Shown in pieces: positions 1 through 7,364 of a DNA stretch of 64,000 nucleotides (the stretch's first letter is position 1; every line of letters begins with the position of its first letter). The stretch lies in NCBI GenBank assembly GCA_013204985.1, contig JABMLG010000008.1, positions 1 through 64,000 on the forward strand. Reading direction: 5' to 3'. Both the position numbers and the translations under genes were made by a program. Under the pieces are notes generated by a model. It ran no database searches, was not told where the DNA came from, and saw nothing but the letters and a program-made list of their open reading frames with translations. Source of the DNA: Microbacteriaceae bacterium VKM Ac-2855. GTDB lineage: Bacteria; Actinomycetota; Actinomycetes; Actinomycetales; Microbacteriaceae.

Positions 1-51
1 CGAAAGCGGCCGCCCGAACTCGTTCCACCGGCCGGAATCGTAGCCGGATGA
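1..51 (+). other. possible 3' end of a gene cut by the window edge
   Basis: Frame 1 is open from the first base and stops with TGA at 49-51, giving a 16-residue tail (ends PPAGIVAG). A gene running in from the left is possible, but the tail is too short to identify. The following 52-270 holds only short overlapping frames without recognisable motifs, so I see no gene there. Confidence 0.15.
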
Positions 52-270
52 CGACGCGAAGCCGGTCCTGGCGGTGACAGTGGTCTCGGGGCACGATACG
101 AGGTCTCGCAGCATCGACCGCGATCTCGGCGGCCTGCTGTGTTTCGGCGCGGGTCGTGCCGCATCCGTACGGATCTGCAGTATCGACCGCAGGAACCGCG
201 TGGCCAGGAGCTCGCGAACGGGGACGGCAGCGAGAACATGGCCATTGCGTCCGGAGGAATACACCCACCA

Positions 271-1092
271 TTAGGCATCGACGGCCGTCGCCACCACCCG
301 CGCCATCGCCTTGCGGATCATGTGATCGCTCCCGTTCACCACGTGCGTGGTGACATTGCGCATCTTCTCGATGATCGTGAGGTTGCCGGGCACCAGGAAT
401 TCGTCGAATCGTCCGTAGATCACCTCGACGGGTTGATCGACCCGGGCCAGGTCGCTGATGACCGTCTGCGATTCGAGACAGTGCTCCATCGACTTGATGA
501 ACGGTAGCCAGCTGTCGTCGGTGATCTCCATCACGTGCGGGATGGGCAGCAGCCGGCCCACCAGGGCGGCGCTGGCCATGGTGAACTTCTGGTTCGCCCG
601 CAGGTAGCGCAGAGCCTCGAGGTACCCCGACATCTGCTGCCGCGTGTGTCGGTCGCCGATCTCGTCCGGAGCGAGGTAAATGGGCGGGCTGACGAGGACC
701 AGCTTCGAGAGGTGTTCGGCGTGGGTGGCGGCGTAGCGACTGCCGATCAACGCGCCGAGCGAGTGCCCCACGAGCACGAACGGCCGGTCGAGTCGCAGGT
801 GACGGATGGTGGCGGCGATCGCGGACACGTGCTCGTCGAGGGTGTACTCGGCGTTCGCGGGCCGGGGTGACCCGCCGAATCCGAGCAGGTCGACGGCGAT
901 CACCCGGTGCGTCTTCTCGAGCAGCGGAATGACGAAGGAGAAGGTAGCGGAAGAAGAGGCTATGCCGTGGATCATCACGACCACAGGCGCATCCGTACGG
1001 CCGTCGGGAGCCCCGGTGTCGGTCGCCACGTGCAGCAGCGGAGCCCGGGGGTCGCGAAGCCCCTCGATCAGATCCTGCAGTCTCGACATCAA
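271..1092 (-). CDS. alpha/beta hydrolase
   Basis: A 273-residue cytoplasmic alpha/beta-hydrolase-fold enzyme. The oxyanion-hole segment MIHGIASSS lies at about 40-48, the nucleophile elbow GHSLGA places Ser111, the acid is probably Asp230 in YGRFDEF, and the catalytic His is His257 in GSDHMIR, so the whole triad is present. Length and order fit the lipase/epoxide hydrolase-like group; the substrate cannot be read from the sequence. It starts 9 bp after the stop of the upstream MarR-type gene on the same strand, so the two are probably cotranscribed and the regulator may control this hydrolase. Confidence 0.88.
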   Translation of the reverse strand: MMSRLQDLIEGLRDPRAPLLHVATDTGAPDGRTDAPVVVMIHGIASSSATFSFVIPLLEKTHRVIAVDLLGFGGSPRPANAEYTLDEHVSAIAATIRHLRLDRPFVLVGHSLGALIGSRYAATHAEHLSKLVLVSPPIYLAPDEIGDRHTRQQMSGYLEALRYLRANQKFTMASAALVGRLLPIPHVMEITDDSWLPFIKSMEHCLESQTVISDLARVDQPVEVIYGRFDEFLVPGNLTIIEKMRNVTTHVVNGSDHMIRKAMARVVATAVDA

Positions 1093-1101
1093 GCCCCTCC
1101 G

Positions 1102-1941
1102 TCATCCGGGTGGTCCGAGAGCGGCAGGGCGCAGGGACGTTCCGGGCCAGGCGGCGACGTCACAGAGTACCTCCGCGAGCGGGGTGCGCACAGCGTCGAT
1201 GGCGGCGATGATGAGTCGGATGCATTCGTCACCCTCCGGTGTGACCTCCAAGACGATCGCCCTTCTGTCGCCGGGGATCGCACCGGGTTCGCGTCGAATC
1301 AGACCCACCGCGCTGAGCTGGCCGACGACGTAGGTGATTCCCGAGGGGCTCAAGCCGAGAGCGGGGTGCAACGTGCTGGGCCGGATGCCCGGACGGCCGC
1401 CGATCTGAATCAGGGCGGTGCGTTGACGGCCCGAGAGATGCGCGCGGCCGGCTCGGCCTTCGATCCGGTCGACCAGGAGTACACCGACGCGAGCGATGCG
1501 TTGCAGCAGCTGCAACGGGTCTGCGGACCGGTCCGGCTCCAGGGTGTGCGGGCGGCCCGGGGTCAGCTCGTCCACGACGCCGGCTGCGGCGGATCGGGAG
1601 GCGATGATGAAATCAGTGGCTTCGACCCGGAGCCGTTCTGCGGCCTCGATGCCGACAGGACTGAGTCGAACGGTGATGACGCGGCGGTCAGCGGGCGACG
1701 TCCCGACCGCGATGAGCCCGTCAGCCGACAGCCGAGCGACGAGCCGGGAGACTGTGCGCCGATTCAGGCCACTGACCTCGGCGATCCGCCTGGTCGTTGT
1801 ACCACCGCTGAGGATGATCTCGAGCAGCGCGAGGATCTCCTCGTTCTCGGACCAGCCGCCGCCGAAGCCGCGATCGATGGCGCCGGTCATCTCCGCGCCG
1901 ATCCGCGCGATCTGCTCGACCACCCCATTCAGGTCGCTCAC
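1102..1941 (-). CDS. MarR-type regulator with two winged-helix domains in one chain
   Basis: A 279-residue protein. I chose the GTG at 1941 (VSDLNGVVEQIA) because an AGGGG ribosome-binding site lies about 8 bp upstream; the open frame extends much further but that part is non-coding in style. The first winged helix (about 25-110) has the recognition-helix segment SGLNRRTVSRLVARL followed by a wing with DRRVITVRL. A second copy (about 170-260) shows LGLSPSGITYVVGQL and a wing with GDRRAIVLEVT. Normal MarR proteins are about 150 residues with one such domain and work as dimers, so this looks like a fused pseudo-dimer. It lies directly upstream of the hydrolase gene. Confidence 0.8.
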   Translation of the reverse strand: MSDLNGVVEQIARIGAEMTGAIDRGFGGGWSENEEILALLEIILSGGTTTRRIAEVSGLNRRTVSRLVARLSADGLIAVGTSPADRRVITVRLSPVGIEAAERLRVEATDFIIASRSAAAGVVDELTPGRPHTLEPDRSADPLQLLQRIARVGVLLVDRIEGRAGRAHLSGRQRTALIQIGGRPGIRPSTLHPALGLSPSGITYVVGQLSAVGLIRREPGAIPGDRRAIVLEVTPEGDECIRLIIAAIDAVRTPLAEVLCDVAAWPGTSLRPAALGPPG

Positions 1942-2136
1942 GCCGTACCCCTCGTCTCCGCGGGATTCCCTCGATGCGACGATAACTCTCCCGCCAGGGT
2001 CGGCGCCAGCAGGACTCCCGTGGCCCGTGGCGTACCCCCTACGGGGAAATGCGGAACTGTCTTGATCCTGCCTAGCGTGAAACATCGAGACCGGCCCGGC
2101 AGCGTTGCGCGGGCGACGCAGAGGGGAAGATGCGGG

Positions 2137-2604
2137 ATGTCGAAAGAGCAGAAGGCACGAGACGGGGCGCAGGCGGTCATCGGGGAGGATGAGGTTCTCG
2201 ACGTCGCTCTGGTCGAGCCGCGCGGGTCGACGTTCTCGGGGATCGTCGGTGCCGTCGCCGGGATGGGCGGTAACCGGAACGCGGCCTGGGGTTTCGCCGG
2301 CGCCGCGATCGGTGAGCGCATCAACGCATCCGTCAAAGGAGGGTTCCCGTCGTACGTGCTCGCGGTGACCGCGACCAAGCTGTACATCCTGGGTCGGCAC
2401 AAGACCGGCGCCGTCGGCGGGTGGAAGAAGGTCGAGCTCGTCACCGCCATCGACCGCAGCGACCTGTCCGTCGAGCGCAGCCGGAAGGGAATGGCGTCGA
2501 TCCTGGCGCTGACGGACACGACGACGGCGACGACGCTCGAGTTCGAGCAGCATCCGCTGGGCAACCTCGGCCTGAAGGATCTGCTCGCCTCCCTCGACGG
2601 GTAA
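2137..2604 (+). CDS. conserved hypothetical protein
   Basis: A 155-residue protein of unknown function. The ATG at 2137 is preceded by GAGGGGAAG, a good ribosome-binding site. The N-terminal part is acidic, the centre (about 35-65) is glycine/alanine-rich (VGAVAGMGGNRNAAWGFAG), and the second half (about 75-150) reads like a small beta-rich domain (VTATKLYILGRHKTG, then VERSRKGMASILAL). No catalytic motif or signal peptide is visible. It is 13 bp ahead of a small membrane protein on the same strand and probably belongs to one transcript with it and the CPBP genes. Confidence 0.7.
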   Translation: MSKEQKARDGAQAVIGEDEVLDVALVEPRGSTFSGIVGAVAGMGGNRNAAWGFAGAAIGERINASVKGGFPSYVLAVTATKLYILGRHKTGAVGGWKKVELVTAIDRSDLSVERSRKGMASILALTDTTTATTLEFEQHPLGNLGLKDLLASLDG

Positions 2605-2617
2605 GAGGGAACGCCTG

Positions 2618-2989
2618 ATGGCCGGTCAACGCCCTGGCGGCGTCGTCCTCATCGCAGTCCTCGCGTGGATCGGCGCCGTGCTGCAGATCCTCTCGGGCGC
2701 TCTCGTCCTAGGCGGAGTCGTCGTCGTGGAAAGCGTGTCGACGGAGTCCGCGTGGCTCGGGATCATCGTCGGCTCGATCACCTTCCTGATCGCGTTCGCG
2801 CTCTTCACCGGCAGTAACGGAGCCCGCATCCTGGTCACGATCTCGTTCGTGCTGTCGCTGTTCGCTGCGGTCGTGTCGATGATCGCCCACCCGGCCAATC
2901 TCGTGCCGCCGATCGTCGCTGGCTTTCTCGCCCTGATCGGCCTGATCCTGCTCTACACCCAGAAGTCGAACATCTACTTTCGCACCTGA
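2618..2989 (+). CDS. small integral membrane protein, four predicted helices
   Basis: A 123-residue hydrophobic protein with four likely transmembrane segments at about 8-33, 43-63, 68-88 and 93-112. A GAGGGA ribosome-binding site precedes the ATG. No catalytic residues are recognisable and I cannot assign a function. It stands 13 bp after the upstream hypothetical gene and 65 bp before the first CPBP protease gene, so a membrane-related operon is likely. Confidence 0.7.
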   Translation: MAGQRPGGVVLIAVLAWIGAVLQILSGALVLGGVVVVESVSTESAWLGIIVGSITFLIAFALFTGSNGARILVTISFVLSLFAAVVSMIAHPANLVPPIVAGFLALIGLILLYTQKSNIYFRT

Positions 2990-3054
2990 TCGCGGCCCAC
3001 CCTCGATCGCATCGCCGTTCTGCAGCCTGACGCCCCATTCGGAGGACCCAGACC

Positions 3055-3948
3055 ATGTCCGATACAGCTCTCACCCACCACAACATCGGCGACACCGCCT
3101 GGCGCCGATTCTGGAACAGAGGCGGCTGGTGGAAGGCCGTCCTGCTCGCGATCGTCTACCTCGCCGTCTACCAGGGCATCGCGTTCCTCAGCCAGACGAT
3201 CTTCGCGGGGGCGATCGACACCGACAACGTGCTCGGCTCGCCGCTGACCATCTTTCTCGCTCTGGCGGTACCCATCCTGATCATGGGGCTGCTGACCCTG
3301 CTGTTCGTGCGGTCGTTGGGATGGCAGGGCGAGATCTTCGGACGCCAACCCGTCCGCGGCCGCGGATGGATGTGGATCGCCGTCGTGCTGATCATCGTGC
3401 CCACCGTGATCCGTCTGTTCGCGATCCAGTGGCCCGCCTACTCCGTCACTGTCGTCCTCTCCGCGCTGTTCCTCGGCCTCTGCGTCGGGCTTGCGGAAGA
3501 ACTCCTGACCCGCGGCGTGGCCGTGAACCTCCTGCGCCGAGCCGGATACACGGAGCGCCTTGTCTTCGTTCTTTCCTCCCTCCTGTTCGGGCTGTTGCAC
3601 AGCGTCAACATCCTGTCGGGGCAGTCCGCGATCGCGGTACTCATCACCGTTATCTACACCTTCGGCTTCGGCGCGATGATGTACCTCTCGATGATCGCGA
3701 CCGGGCGCTTCATCTGGGCTCTCCTGCTGCACGCGGCCACCGACCCGGTGACATTCCTCGCCACCGGCGGTATCGACGCCCACGGCAGCACCTCCGGCGA
3801 CGCCGGCCTGCTGTCGATCGGGGCGATCTTCAACTACGTCTACATCCTCGCCGCGCTCATCGCGATCTTCTTCGTCAAGGGCAAGGTCTACCCCGACCGG
3901 TCGCCGAGAAGGCAGCACGGCGACACCCGGGCCGTGAGCAACGCGTGA
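3055..3948 (+). CDS. CPBP family intramembrane metalloprotease (CAAX protease-like)
   Basis: A 297-residue polytopic membrane protein with about eight hydrophobic segments. The CPBP/Abi signature EExxxRG is present as EELLTRG with Glu148 and Glu149 and Arg153, followed by a second-motif FGLLHSVN segment and a third with LLLHAATD. Family members are intramembrane glutamic or metal-dependent peptidases related to Rce1; in bacteria many act in bacteriocin self-immunity or in processing of peptides and membrane proteins. The ATG has a GGAGGA ribosome-binding site. It is followed 28 bp later by a paralogue. Confidence 0.88.
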   Translation: MSDTALTHHNIGDTAWRRFWNRGGWWKAVLLAIVYLAVYQGIAFLSQTIFAGAIDTDNVLGSPLTIFLALAVPILIMGLLTLLFVRSLGWQGEIFGRQPVRGRGWMWIAVVLIIVPTVIRLFAIQWPAYSVTVVLSALFLGLCVGLAEELLTRGVAVNLLRRAGYTERLVFVLSSLLFGLLHSVNILSGQSAIAVLITVIYTFGFGAMMYLSMIATGRFIWALLLHAATDPVTFLATGGIDAHGSTSGDAGLLSIGAIFNYVYILAALIAIFFVKGKVYPDRSPRRQHGDTRAVSNA

Positions 3949-3976
3949 ATCCCGAGAGTCTGAAGGGAGAGAATCG

Positions 3977-4789
3977 ATGAGTGAGAAAGTGAAAGTCCGC
4001 CCGCGAGTGTGGATCGGGCTGGCGATCTACGTCGGCTACCTGATCGTCGTCTACGTCGTTCAAGCGTTGTCGAACGTGCCCTACGACGAACTTTCCGAAA
4101 GCGGCAGCAACCTGTTCTTCGGAGCGGGCCTGTCACTGATCGTCGCGGCCGTGCTGCTCGTGATCACGACGACCGTGCTGGGCTGGTGGCGGCCGGCACT
4201 GTTCGACCGGCATCCGAGTGTGCGCTGGCCGATCATCGCGCCGATCCTGATGGCGGTGGCGCTGGTGTTCAACCTCATCTCCACCGACTTCGCTTCGTAC
4301 GACGCCGGCTTCCTTGCGGCGGCCCTTGTGATCATCCTGGTCGGGTTCACTGAGGAGATCACGACCCGCGGCCTGCTGCTGACCGGCTTGCGCAGCCGTC
4401 TCGGCGAGGGCTGGGTGTGGTTGCTCACCACGGCACTCTTCGCGTCGATGCACCTCCTCAACGCCACCTCGGGGCAGGCGCTCGGTGCGACCCTGCAACA
4501 GGTCGTCTTCACGTTCTTGGCCGGAACGATCTTCTACATCCTGCGCCGCGTCACCGGCACCCTGATCTGGTCGATGGTGCTGCACGGACTCTGGGACTTC
4601 TCCACCTTCTCGCTCACCCACGGCACCCCCGGGCCGTTGGCGAGCATCGGCGCCATCATCAACGTCCTCGCCGGCGTCTTCGCGCTCATCGCGGTCGCCT
4701 ACGTCATCCGCGGAGCACAGGAGCGACTGGACGCCCCTCCCGACCGACGTGTCACGGCCTCGGCGTCGGGAGCTGAGCGACATGACTGA
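3977..4789 (+). CDS. CPBP family intramembrane metalloprotease, second copy
   Basis: A 270-residue paralogue of the preceding gene. The signature is EEITTRG (Glu126, Glu127, Arg131), followed by a second motif with ALFASMHLLN and a third with MVLHGLWDF, so all family motifs are intact. The ribosome-binding site GGGAGAG lies just before the ATG. A tandem CPBP pair suggests partnership or substrate division, but no peptide substrate gene is visible nearby. Its last 8 bases overlap the start of a truncated third copy. Confidence 0.88.
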   Translation: MSEKVKVRPRVWIGLAIYVGYLIVVYVVQALSNVPYDELSESGSNLFFGAGLSLIVAAVLLVITTTVLGWWRPALFDRHPSVRWPIIAPILMAVALVFNLISTDFASYDAGFLAAALVIILVGFTEEITTRGLLLTGLRSRLGEGWVWLLTTALFASMHLLNATSGQALGATLQQVVFTFLAGTIFYILRRVTGTLIWSMVLHGLWDFSTFSLTHGTPGPLASIGAIINVLAGVFALIAVAYVIRGAQERLDAPPDRRVTASASGAERHD

Positions 4790-4838
4790 GGCAGGTCTAT
4801 TGAAGGTTCGTCCGCGAGTGTGGATCGGTCTTGTGATC
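4782..4838 (+). pseudogene. truncated third CPBP protease gene (N-terminus only)
   Basis: An ATG at 4782, overlapping the end of the previous gene by 8 bases, opens a peptide whose segment LLKVRPRVWIGLVI matches residues 6-18 of the second CPBP protein (VKVRPRVWIGLAI) almost perfectly. The DNA similarity (ccgcgagtgtggatcgg is shared exactly) stops at about 4838, and the frame ends shortly after at 4854-4856. The operon therefore once had a third CPBP gene that was cut by a deletion. About 115 bases after it (4839-4952) hold nothing I recognise. Confidence 0.7.
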
Positions 4839-4952
4839 CGAGCGACCGGCCGGTGACAAGCGTGGAGGCGGCGCTCGAATACAACGACGGCATCCTGACG
4901 ACCGCCGATGAGGCAGTCAACACCGACGAGGCAGCGGCGCTCGCTGCGCTGG

Positions 4953-5114
4953 ATCATCCTGCTCAACGGCGGCGGCTTCGAGGGCCCGGCCTGGTCCATC
5001 CGGATCTCGCTCGCCAATCTGCGCGACGTGCAGTACGCGCAGATCGGCAAGAGCCTTCGCGCTGTCGCTCTGCAGTACGTCGCGGAGTGGGGACAGACGC
5101 GGTCGGCTGTCTAG
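4953..5114 (+). pseudogene. C-terminal remnant of an aminotransferase, probably aspartate 4-decarboxylase type
   Basis: The frame from 4953 to the TAG at 5112-5114 encodes about 53 residues containing LLNGGGFEGPAW, ISLANLRDVQY and QIGKSL. This pattern (glycine-rich loop, then R-x-SLANL, then Y-x-x-IG) is the C-terminal end of fold-type I aminotransferases, closest in memory to the bifunctional aspartate transaminase/aspartate 4-decarboxylase family. The rest of the gene is missing, so this is the far edge of the same deletion that cut the third CPBP gene. Confidence 0.55.
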
Positions 5115-5124
5115 ACTCACGGGC

Positions 5125-6909
5125 ATGGCCGACGAAACGGACGGCGCCGACAACGCCGAGGCGAAGACCGAGGAGAAATCGGGTGCGTCCCGGCGCGGAT
5201 TCCTCAAGGGCGCGGGGATCGCCGGCGGAGGCGTGCTGGCCGGTGGCCTGGCCGGCATCACGATCGGTGAGGTATCGGGTGCGGCGCGGGTGCGCGATGA
5301 GTTCGCACCGCTGGACGCGCGCAAGGAGCCCGGGTTCGACCATCTCGTGGTCGTGATGTTCGAGAACCGCTCGTTCGACAATATTCTCGGCTACCTGTAT
5401 TCGAAGCAGGATCTTCCGGAGGGCGAGACCTTCGCCGGACTGAACTTCGGCGATCACACTAATTCCACAACCACCGGCGACACTGTCGCCGCCCACGTCT
5501 ACGAGGGCGAGACGGACGTCGTGATGGGACAGCCCTCGCCCGACCCGGGCGAGGAATTCCCGCACGTGAACACGCAACTGTTCGGCACCATCGACCCGCC
5601 GGACAACGCGGGCGTCTCCGCCGAGGCGATGGACGCGCCGTTCAACGCGCCCCCGGCGGGGACGAAGGCGCAGATGGGCGGCTTCCTCGACGACTACATC
5701 GTGAACTACCGCCGACTGAAGAAGGGAGTCGAGCCCACTCGCGACGAGTACGAGACGATCATGGGCAACTTCTCGCCCGAGATGCTGCCGGTGTTCTCGA
5801 CCCTCGCCCGGGAATTCGCGGTCTACGACAACTGGTTCTGCGCCGTGCCGTCGCAGACCTTCTGCAACCGCTCCTTCTTCCACGCGTCCACGTCGCACGG
5901 CTTCGTCACCAACAAAGGCGGTGGCGGCTACAACAAGTGGCTCGCCGATGACCTGAACAACGCTCCGACGCTGTTCAACCGCCTCGAGGAGCAGGGGCTC
6001 GACTGGCGCGTCTACTTCGACGAACTCCAGCTCGTCTCCTACACCGGAATGCTGCACGCGCCCGTGCTCGAGCCGTACTGGAAGACGAATTTCGCCACGA
6101 TGGAGCAGTTCTACGACGACGTCCGCTCCGGAAACCTTCCCGAGTACTCCTTCATCGAGCCGCGGCTGGTCTACAACCACAACGACATGCATCCGCCGAC
6201 CGGGCACGTGCGCGAGAGCGAGGTCGAAGGCACGCTCATCCTGGACGGTGCCGTCTCGGACGTGCGCGCCGGCGAACTGCTGCTGCACGAGATTTACAGC
6301 GCGATCCGCGAGAGCGCCACCGAGAAGGGGTCCAACGCGATGAACACGATGCTGTTCATCACCTTCGACGAGCACGGCGGTCTCTACGATCACGTGGTGC
6401 CGCCGTCCACGACTCCGCCGGACGACTCGGGCGCCGGGGAGATGGGGTTCGAGTTCGATCGGCTCGGCTGCCGGGTTCCCGCGATCGCCGTCTCCGCCTA
6501 CACGAAGGCGGGCACGATCCTGCACGAGGAGATGCACCACGGTTCGGTGATCAAGACGATGTCGCGCCGACACGGACTCGCTGCATTGACGAAGCGGGAT
6601 GAATCGGCCAACGACATGTTCGGCGTGATCAACCTCGACGTCCCGCGGCAGAGCAACGATTGGCCGACCACCACGCCGCAGTACCTTCCTCCGAACGCGG
6701 AGGTGGTGCCGCCGCACCCCGCTCACGCGAATAAGGACAAGCCGCTCAGCCCGCCGGCCACGGGACTCATGGGTCTGCTGCTCGCCCGCTACGGCGACGC
6801 GCAGGAGACCATCCCGACCACGTTCGAGGGCGCCTACAACGCCCTGAAGGAGCACGGCGAGAGTCTCTTCAGCTCGCGAGACGAGACCGAGCCGGAGGAG
6901 ACGGAGTAG
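5125..6909 (+). CDS. Tat-exported phosphoesterase of the phospholipase C/acid phosphatase family
   Basis: A 594-residue secreted enzyme. The N-terminus has a twin-arginine signal (SRRGFLKGAG, about 27-36) followed by a glycine/alanine-rich hydrophobic stretch. The mature part starts with the family motif FENRSFDNILGYL (about 79-91), contains EPRLVYNHNDMHPP, and later has TFDEHGGLYDHVVPP, the metal-binding DEHGG-DH block. These are hallmarks of the bacterial phospholipase C and acid phosphatase AcpA family, which hydrolyses phosphodiester or phosphomonoester bonds outside the cytoplasm. Phospholipid or organic phosphate is the probable substrate. The C-terminus is acidic (EPEETE). The start is about 10 bases after the aminotransferase remnant. 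Confidence 0.88.
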   Translation: MADETDGADNAEAKTEEKSGASRRGFLKGAGIAGGGVLAGGLAGITIGEVSGAARVRDEFAPLDARKEPGFDHLVVVMFENRSFDNILGYLYSKQDLPEGETFAGLNFGDHTNSTTTGDTVAAHVYEGETDVVMGQPSPDPGEEFPHVNTQLFGTIDPPDNAGVSAEAMDAPFNAPPAGTKAQMGGFLDDYIVNYRRLKKGVEPTRDEYETIMGNFSPEMLPVFSTLAREFAVYDNWFCAVPSQTFCNRSFFHASTSHGFVTNKGGGGYNKWLADDLNNAPTLFNRLEEQGLDWRVYFDELQLVSYTGMLHAPVLEPYWKTNFATMEQFYDDVRSGNLPEYSFIEPRLVYNHNDMHPPTGHVRESEVEGTLILDGAVSDVRAGELLLHEIYSAIRESATEKGSNAMNTMLFITFDEHGGLYDHVVPPSTTPPDDSGAGEMGFEFDRLGCRVPAIAVSAYTKAGTILHEEMHHGSVIKTMSRRHGLAALTKRDESANDMFGVINLDVPRQSNDWPTTTPQYLPPNAEVVPPHPAHANKDKPLSPPATGLMGLLLARYGDAQETIPTTFEGAYNALKEHGESLFSSRDETEPEETE

Positions 6910-6949
6910 CTGCCCGGACGCCTGGGGCCATCGTGTCGGCGGCGATCGA

Positions 6950-7205
6950 TCACGCTCGGGTCGGACGGACCATGTCGAGCCCGGCGGAAGCGAATTGCCG
7001 CAGGCTCGCATCCGAGAGGAAGGCGCGTGCGAGCGCGGTGGCGATGCGGCCGAGGTCGCCTTCATCCCGGTAGAGGAGGTAGATCGGTTCGGAGCGTGGA
7101 GCCGATCAGGAACTCCATCACGGCGCTGAAGTCGCCCTCGCGCCGGCGCATCAGATCGAGCGTCCAGCCATGCGACCGCGGGCGCCCGACGAGTCGTCGC
7201 CACGC
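6950..7205 (-). pseudogene. possible frameshifted remnant of an unidentified gene
   Basis: On the minus strand a protein-like segment (GDFSAVMEFLIGSTLRTDL) stops near 7062, while a one-base shift continues directly as LLYRDEGDLGRIATALARAF and ends at a TGA at 6950-6952. The smooth continuation across the shift suggests one broken gene. I cannot name the family. The remaining bases between 6910 and 7364 hold no other recognisable gene; they must also contain the promoter of the following plus-strand gene. Confidence 0.3.
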
Positions 7206-7364
7206 CTCTGGTGGAGGACCCAGGAGTCGCACCTGGCGAGGCGCCTCAGGTGCGCGTCCCCCTCGTTTCGACCTATCGTACGAAGTCCGCGGATGCTGAA
7301 CAAGGTCGGGAAGGAGTGCGTGCGACACGCCTCATCCGACCGAGGGGGCTCGTACGCTGACACC

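Noticed and set aside
907-2136. Long plus-strand open frame ahead of the hypothetical gene at 2137
   Set aside because: It is antisense to the MarR-type gene, has no protein-like motifs before residue corresponding to 2137, and the good ribosome-binding site is at 2137.
4963-7203. 746-residue open frame on the minus strand opposite the phosphoesterase
   Set aside because: Antisense shadow: the plus strand encodes a clear Tat-exported enzyme, while this translation is Arg/Val/His-rich without motifs.
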